Of a stretch of DNA of 64,000 nt, positions 62,698 through 64,000 are shown piece after piece (the stretch's first letter is position 1; every line of letters starts with the position of its first letter). The notes below the pieces were generated by a model that did not search any database, was not told the origin of the DNA, and worked only from the letters and a program-made list of their open reading frames with translations. Source of the DNA: Nautilus pompilius (lineage: Eukaryota; Mollusca; Cephalopoda; Nautilida; Nautilidae). The position numbers and the translations under genes were made by a program. Location of the stretch: assembly GCA_018389105.1 (NCBI GenBank), contig JACATO010002137.1, positions 310,001-374,000 on the forward strand, read 5' to 3'.

Positions 62698-63121
62698 GAT
62701 GAGGTACAGTATCACAATATAGCAGGACATATACCTGTGGAGCTATAGAGATGAGTTACAGTATCACAATATAGCAGGACATATACCTGTGGAGCTATAA
62801 AGATGAGTTATAGTATCACAATATAGCAGGACATATACCTGTGGAGCTATAAAGATGAGTTACAGTATCACAATATAGCAGGACATATACCTGTGGAGCT
62901 ATAGAGATGAGTTACAGTATCACAATATAGCAGGACATATACCTTTGGAGCTATAGAGATGAGTTGTTACAGTATCACAATATAGCAGGATATATACCTG
63001 TGGAGCTATAGAGATGAGTTACAGTATCACAATATAGCAGGATATATACCTGTGGAGCTATAGAGATGAGTTACAGTATCACAATATAGCAGGACATGTG
63101 GAGCTATAGAGATGAAATACA
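62698..63121. repeat. 52-bp minisatellite, eight copies
   Basis: The anchor CACAATATAGCAGGA starts at 62713, 62765, 62817, 62869, 62921, 62976, 63028 and 63080, a spacing of 52 bp except one 55-bp step (an extra GTT). The last copy has lost about eight bases after GGACAT. Copies differ at only a few bases. Confidence 0.97.
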
Positions 63122-63153
63122 GTACCACCTCAATATAATGATGTACTAATGTA

Positions 63154-63228
63154 CCAGAGATGATCAAATAAAACCTGTCCGGTTACCGTTATGTTGATGC
63201 TACTTCAGCAGTTTCTTTTGAACATCTG
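63154..63228. mobile_element. Palindromic ~80-bp MITE
   Basis: Preceded by TA. ATGATCAAATAAAACCTGTCC at the left and AGTTTCTTTTGAACATCTGA at the right, centre CCGTTATGTTGATGCTAC shared with the copy at 30233. Confidence 0.65.
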
Positions 63229-64000
63229 ACTGCTTTTCTCAGAAGTGATTAAAACCTGAACGGTTATAATTTCTAGTTCTTCAGTTGTATTTTTTTAAAT
63301 TTTGAGGAGTTGGTTTTTTTCCTGAATCCCCTAATGCCAGTATTAAAGGGCATGCTTATTTCAGCTAATTGATTTGAATGGCTTCATTAGTCAAGGGAAT
63401 TCTTTTAGATGTCTGCACTGGATTGAAGATTAAGTAGCTTCCTGGAATAAAATCAGCAAGAGTAAACTTGTATTATATGAGTGAGTGAAAACTAGGAAGG
63501 AGGAACAATAATTGCTTCTATAATTCCTCTTCTGTCTGTTTTGGGGAGCATGGATTCTTGTGCTGTGCTGAATCAACTGAAGAAGAGAATAATGTTTGTA
63601 TGCATGCAGATGCTAAGTAAATATCCAGAAACTCAAAAGATGAGGTAAATTAGCCAAAATATCACGGAAGTACTAAATGCCACAAACTTTAAGATAGCAA
63701 GTTTTCTGTCCAAATTTACTTTAATACCCCAGCCATATACCACATCAATTGTTACCTCCCTTAGACCACCTGAGGTCCCAGGTTAGTACTTGTATTGAAC
63801 TGGCTGTGTATTTAGTTGGCACCACTGGTAATGCAAAACACATGGGCTGGAGTGATATGTAGATGTTATGGCTCAAACTTTGCTAAGTAATACAGATCTG
63901 AAGGTTGGTTGGGGGGTGCCAGACAACTGTACTTCTGTTCAGATGAGTTATTCATGGTTTGATTTCAACTTTTGGTCTCTTAGCTGGAGTGTTTTCTACT

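Larger units (their letters stand above)
55857..64000. other. Smad2/3 3' UTR and downstream sequence
   Basis: The 3' UTR starts after TGA at 55856. Candidate poly(A) signals AATAAA lie at about 56625 and 57400, but none can be chosen without transcripts. Further on are a GC-rich antisense open frame, MITE and SINE-like copies and a minisatellite, listed separately. A (CTAC)n tract sits near 56031-56050. No recognised second gene. Confidence 0.5.

Overview
This window is AT-rich (mostly 60-65% A+T by eye) animal genomic DNA with long introns, short phase-matched exons and many decayed transposons. It contains one clearly recognisable protein-coding gene, on the + strand: a receptor-regulated Smad of the TGF-beta/activin class (Smad2/3). 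Its exons run from position 5316 to the stop codon at 55856. The first exon, which encodes the N-terminal half of MH1, lies upstream of the window. An invertebrate, probably a lophotrochozoan such as a mollusc, is suggested by a single Smad2/3-type protein that matches neither vertebrate Smad2 nor Smad3 exactly, and by the repeat content (tRNA-like SINEs, Tigger/pogo, Tc1, mariner and a non-LTR element). The species cannot be named from this.

Gene layout: 5316-5509 (MH1 DNA-binding half), 39483-39629, 43690-43749 and 47308-47340 (linker, with a TPPPGY PY motif and SP sites), 48989-49201, 52395-52532, 53660-53804 and 55733-55856 (MH2, ending in the SSMS phospho-tail). Most junctions are phase 1 with GT/AG borders, so the exons join into one frame of 350 residues plus a completed first Arg. 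Inside the 34-kb intron between MH1 and the linker, 31427-31486 is an unlisted 60-nt, phase-1/phase-1 candidate cassette exon. It would insert 20 residues, including an S-P site, exactly at the MH1-linker border, and it has a tandem TAGCAG acceptor.

The introns and flanks hold a fossil record of DNA transposons: a 2.1-kb Tigger-like copy with recognisable terminal repeats (27176-29294), a shorter deleted relative (16235-17291), a pogo-type fossil on the - strand (about 11880-13400), a Tc1-type fossil on the - strand (about 3300-4250), an IS630/mariner fragment (about 4505-4915), and a head-on pair of mariner fragments forming an inverted repeat (49617-49902). A non-LTR retrotransposon 3' ORF remnant lies at 7340-8130. 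Two dispersed families recur: an approximately 80-bp palindromic MITE flanked by TA, and a tRNA-like SINE in both orientations. Tandem repeats include a perfect 107-bp duplication and an eight-copy 52-bp minisatellite.

Downstream of the Smad stop there is no further recognised gene, except for a short GC-rich open frame on the - strand (56972-57189) that looks coding but that I do not recognise.
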